Below are positions 5,691 to 6,221 of a DNA stretch of 6,221 nucleotides, piece after piece. The notes beneath the pieces are model-generated. The model saw only the letters and a list, made by a program, of their open reading frames with translations, made no database searches and was not told the DNA's origin. This DNA is from an uncultured Bacillota bacterium (lineage in GTDB: Bacteria; Bacillota; Clostridia; Peptostreptococcales; Anaerovoracaceae). The DNA is taken from NCBI GenBank assembly GCA_946408315.1, contig CAMJRV010000152.1, positions 1 through 6,221 on the forward strand, written 5' to 3'. Within the stretch, counting starts at the first letter, position 1. Every line of letters begins with the position of its first letter. A program made the translations under genes and the position numbers.

Positions 5691-6221
5691 AATACGTTAT
5701 TCAGGAATTCTTCTCCATCCATCTGGCACTTGCACATCTTGATCGTCTCTCCCGACGAAGTGTCGACCGTACAAGAGCCGCACAGACCTTCCCCGCAGCA
5801 GATGCGGAAGTTATTGCACACCGCAAGATCCGCCTCCGGCAAAGCCTTCTTTACCATCCTGCCGATCTGCTCAATATAATAATCGGACATGAGGAGGATC
5901 ACATTGTCGTACTGTTTTCTTCTCATCAGGAGCTCCAGTTCACCTGGGGCGTTTTTTTCTGTCAGAGATAAGTACCTGATCGCCTCGTTCTCTTTTTCGT
6001 CCGCGCCCTGCGCGCTTACCGGCTGCTCGTTCTCCACATAATCCCGGATCAGTTCCCCTCCGATTTTTTCCGTATCGATGACCATATCGACGGCGCCTTT
6101 ATAACGGAAGGTCTGGGAAGCCAGGATACCGGGTGCGATTCCGATCCCCTTGGCGATAACCAGCGTATTCTGATTTTTCCCCTTCTTCTTTACGATGGAG
6201 TTGATTCCGTGGATTCCGTTG
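5669..6221 (-). CDS. PyrK-like NAD/FAD-binding electron-transfer protein with [2Fe-2S] cluster, C-terminal part (5' end outside window)
   Basis: The frame stays open to the right edge, so 183 C-terminal residues are visible and the ATG at 6085 is internal. LVIAKGIGIAPGIL (encoded near 6166-6125) is the nucleotide-binding turn of ferredoxin-NADP reductase-type modules as in PyrK, NfnA and related sulfide/dihydroorotate dehydrogenase-like subunits. The C-terminus has the [2Fe-2S] pattern C-x4-C-x2-C-x14-C (first Cys codon 5795-5797, last 5726-5728) within CCGEGLCGSC...MCKC, spacing typical of PyrK. Such subunits pass electrons between NAD(P)H, FAD and a partner oxidoreductase in the cytoplasm. 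The usual CGPxxM motif before the cluster is not present; the corresponding stretch reads LLMSDYYIEQI. No pyrD-like neighbour is visible, and with a hydrogenase and a GltD/HdrB-like protein nearby, an Nfn-like or hydrogenase-linked role is more likely than pyrimidine synthesis. Family assignment is good; the partner is inferred. Confidence 0.85.
   Translation of the reverse strand, partial: NGIHGINSIVKKKGKNQNTLVIAKGIGIAPGILASQTFRYKGAVDMVIDTEKIGGELIRDYVENEQPVSAQGADEKENEAIRYLSLTEKNAPGELELLMRRKQYDNVILLMSDYYIEQIGRMVKKALPEADLAVCNNFRICCGEGLCGSCTVDTSSGETIKMCKCQMDGEEFLNNVFYSRSPL

Overview
The window looks like chromosomal DNA of a strictly anaerobic, fermentative Firmicute of the Clostridia type. This is inferred from strong AGGAGG-type ribosome binding sites, moderate G+C content, a soluble [NiFe]-hydrogenase, and PyrK/GltD-like and HdrB-like redox proteins. 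Nothing in it identifies a species. There are six genes, two of them cut by the window ends. Nearly all of the DNA is coding; only two gaps of about 140 bases remain, and both carry sequence worth attention.

Layout, left to right. (1) Bases 1-1559, + strand: the C-terminal part of a large redox protein. It shows the last few residues of what looks like a GltD-type flavoprotein, a cysteine-rich linker, a 4Fe-4S motif, two complete HdrB-type CCG domains and an unassigned C-terminal domain. (2) Bases 1542-4367, - strand: a three-gene hydrogenase operon read small subunit, large subunit, maturation protease. Small and large subunit genes are one base apart. Large subunit and protease are separated by 140 bases that contain a 97-nt imperfect hairpin. 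(3) Bases 4368-4508: a divergent promoter region. (4) Bases 4509-5690, + strand: a membrane-bound diguanylate cyclase with an extracytoplasmic sensor region. (5) Bases 5669-6221, - strand: the C-terminal part of a PyrK-like NAD/FAD and [2Fe-2S] electron-transfer protein that continues past the right edge.

The hydrogenase has no Tat signal and no membrane anchor, so it should be cytosolic. Its small subunit has the full electron relay, except that the second cysteine of the usual CxxC proximal-cluster motif is Asn. Its large subunit has all four nickel cysteines but lacks the Glu of the usual RIEGH motif. The flanking genes carry the parts seen in Nfn-like transhydrogenases (PyrK-like and GltD-like) and in heterodisulfide reductase (HdrB-like). 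The working inference is a cytosolic H2-linked electron-transfer system using flavins and Fe-S clusters, possibly confurcating or bifurcating. Co-complex formation is not shown by the sequence. The diguanylate cyclase may be a regulatory neighbour or simply adjacent.
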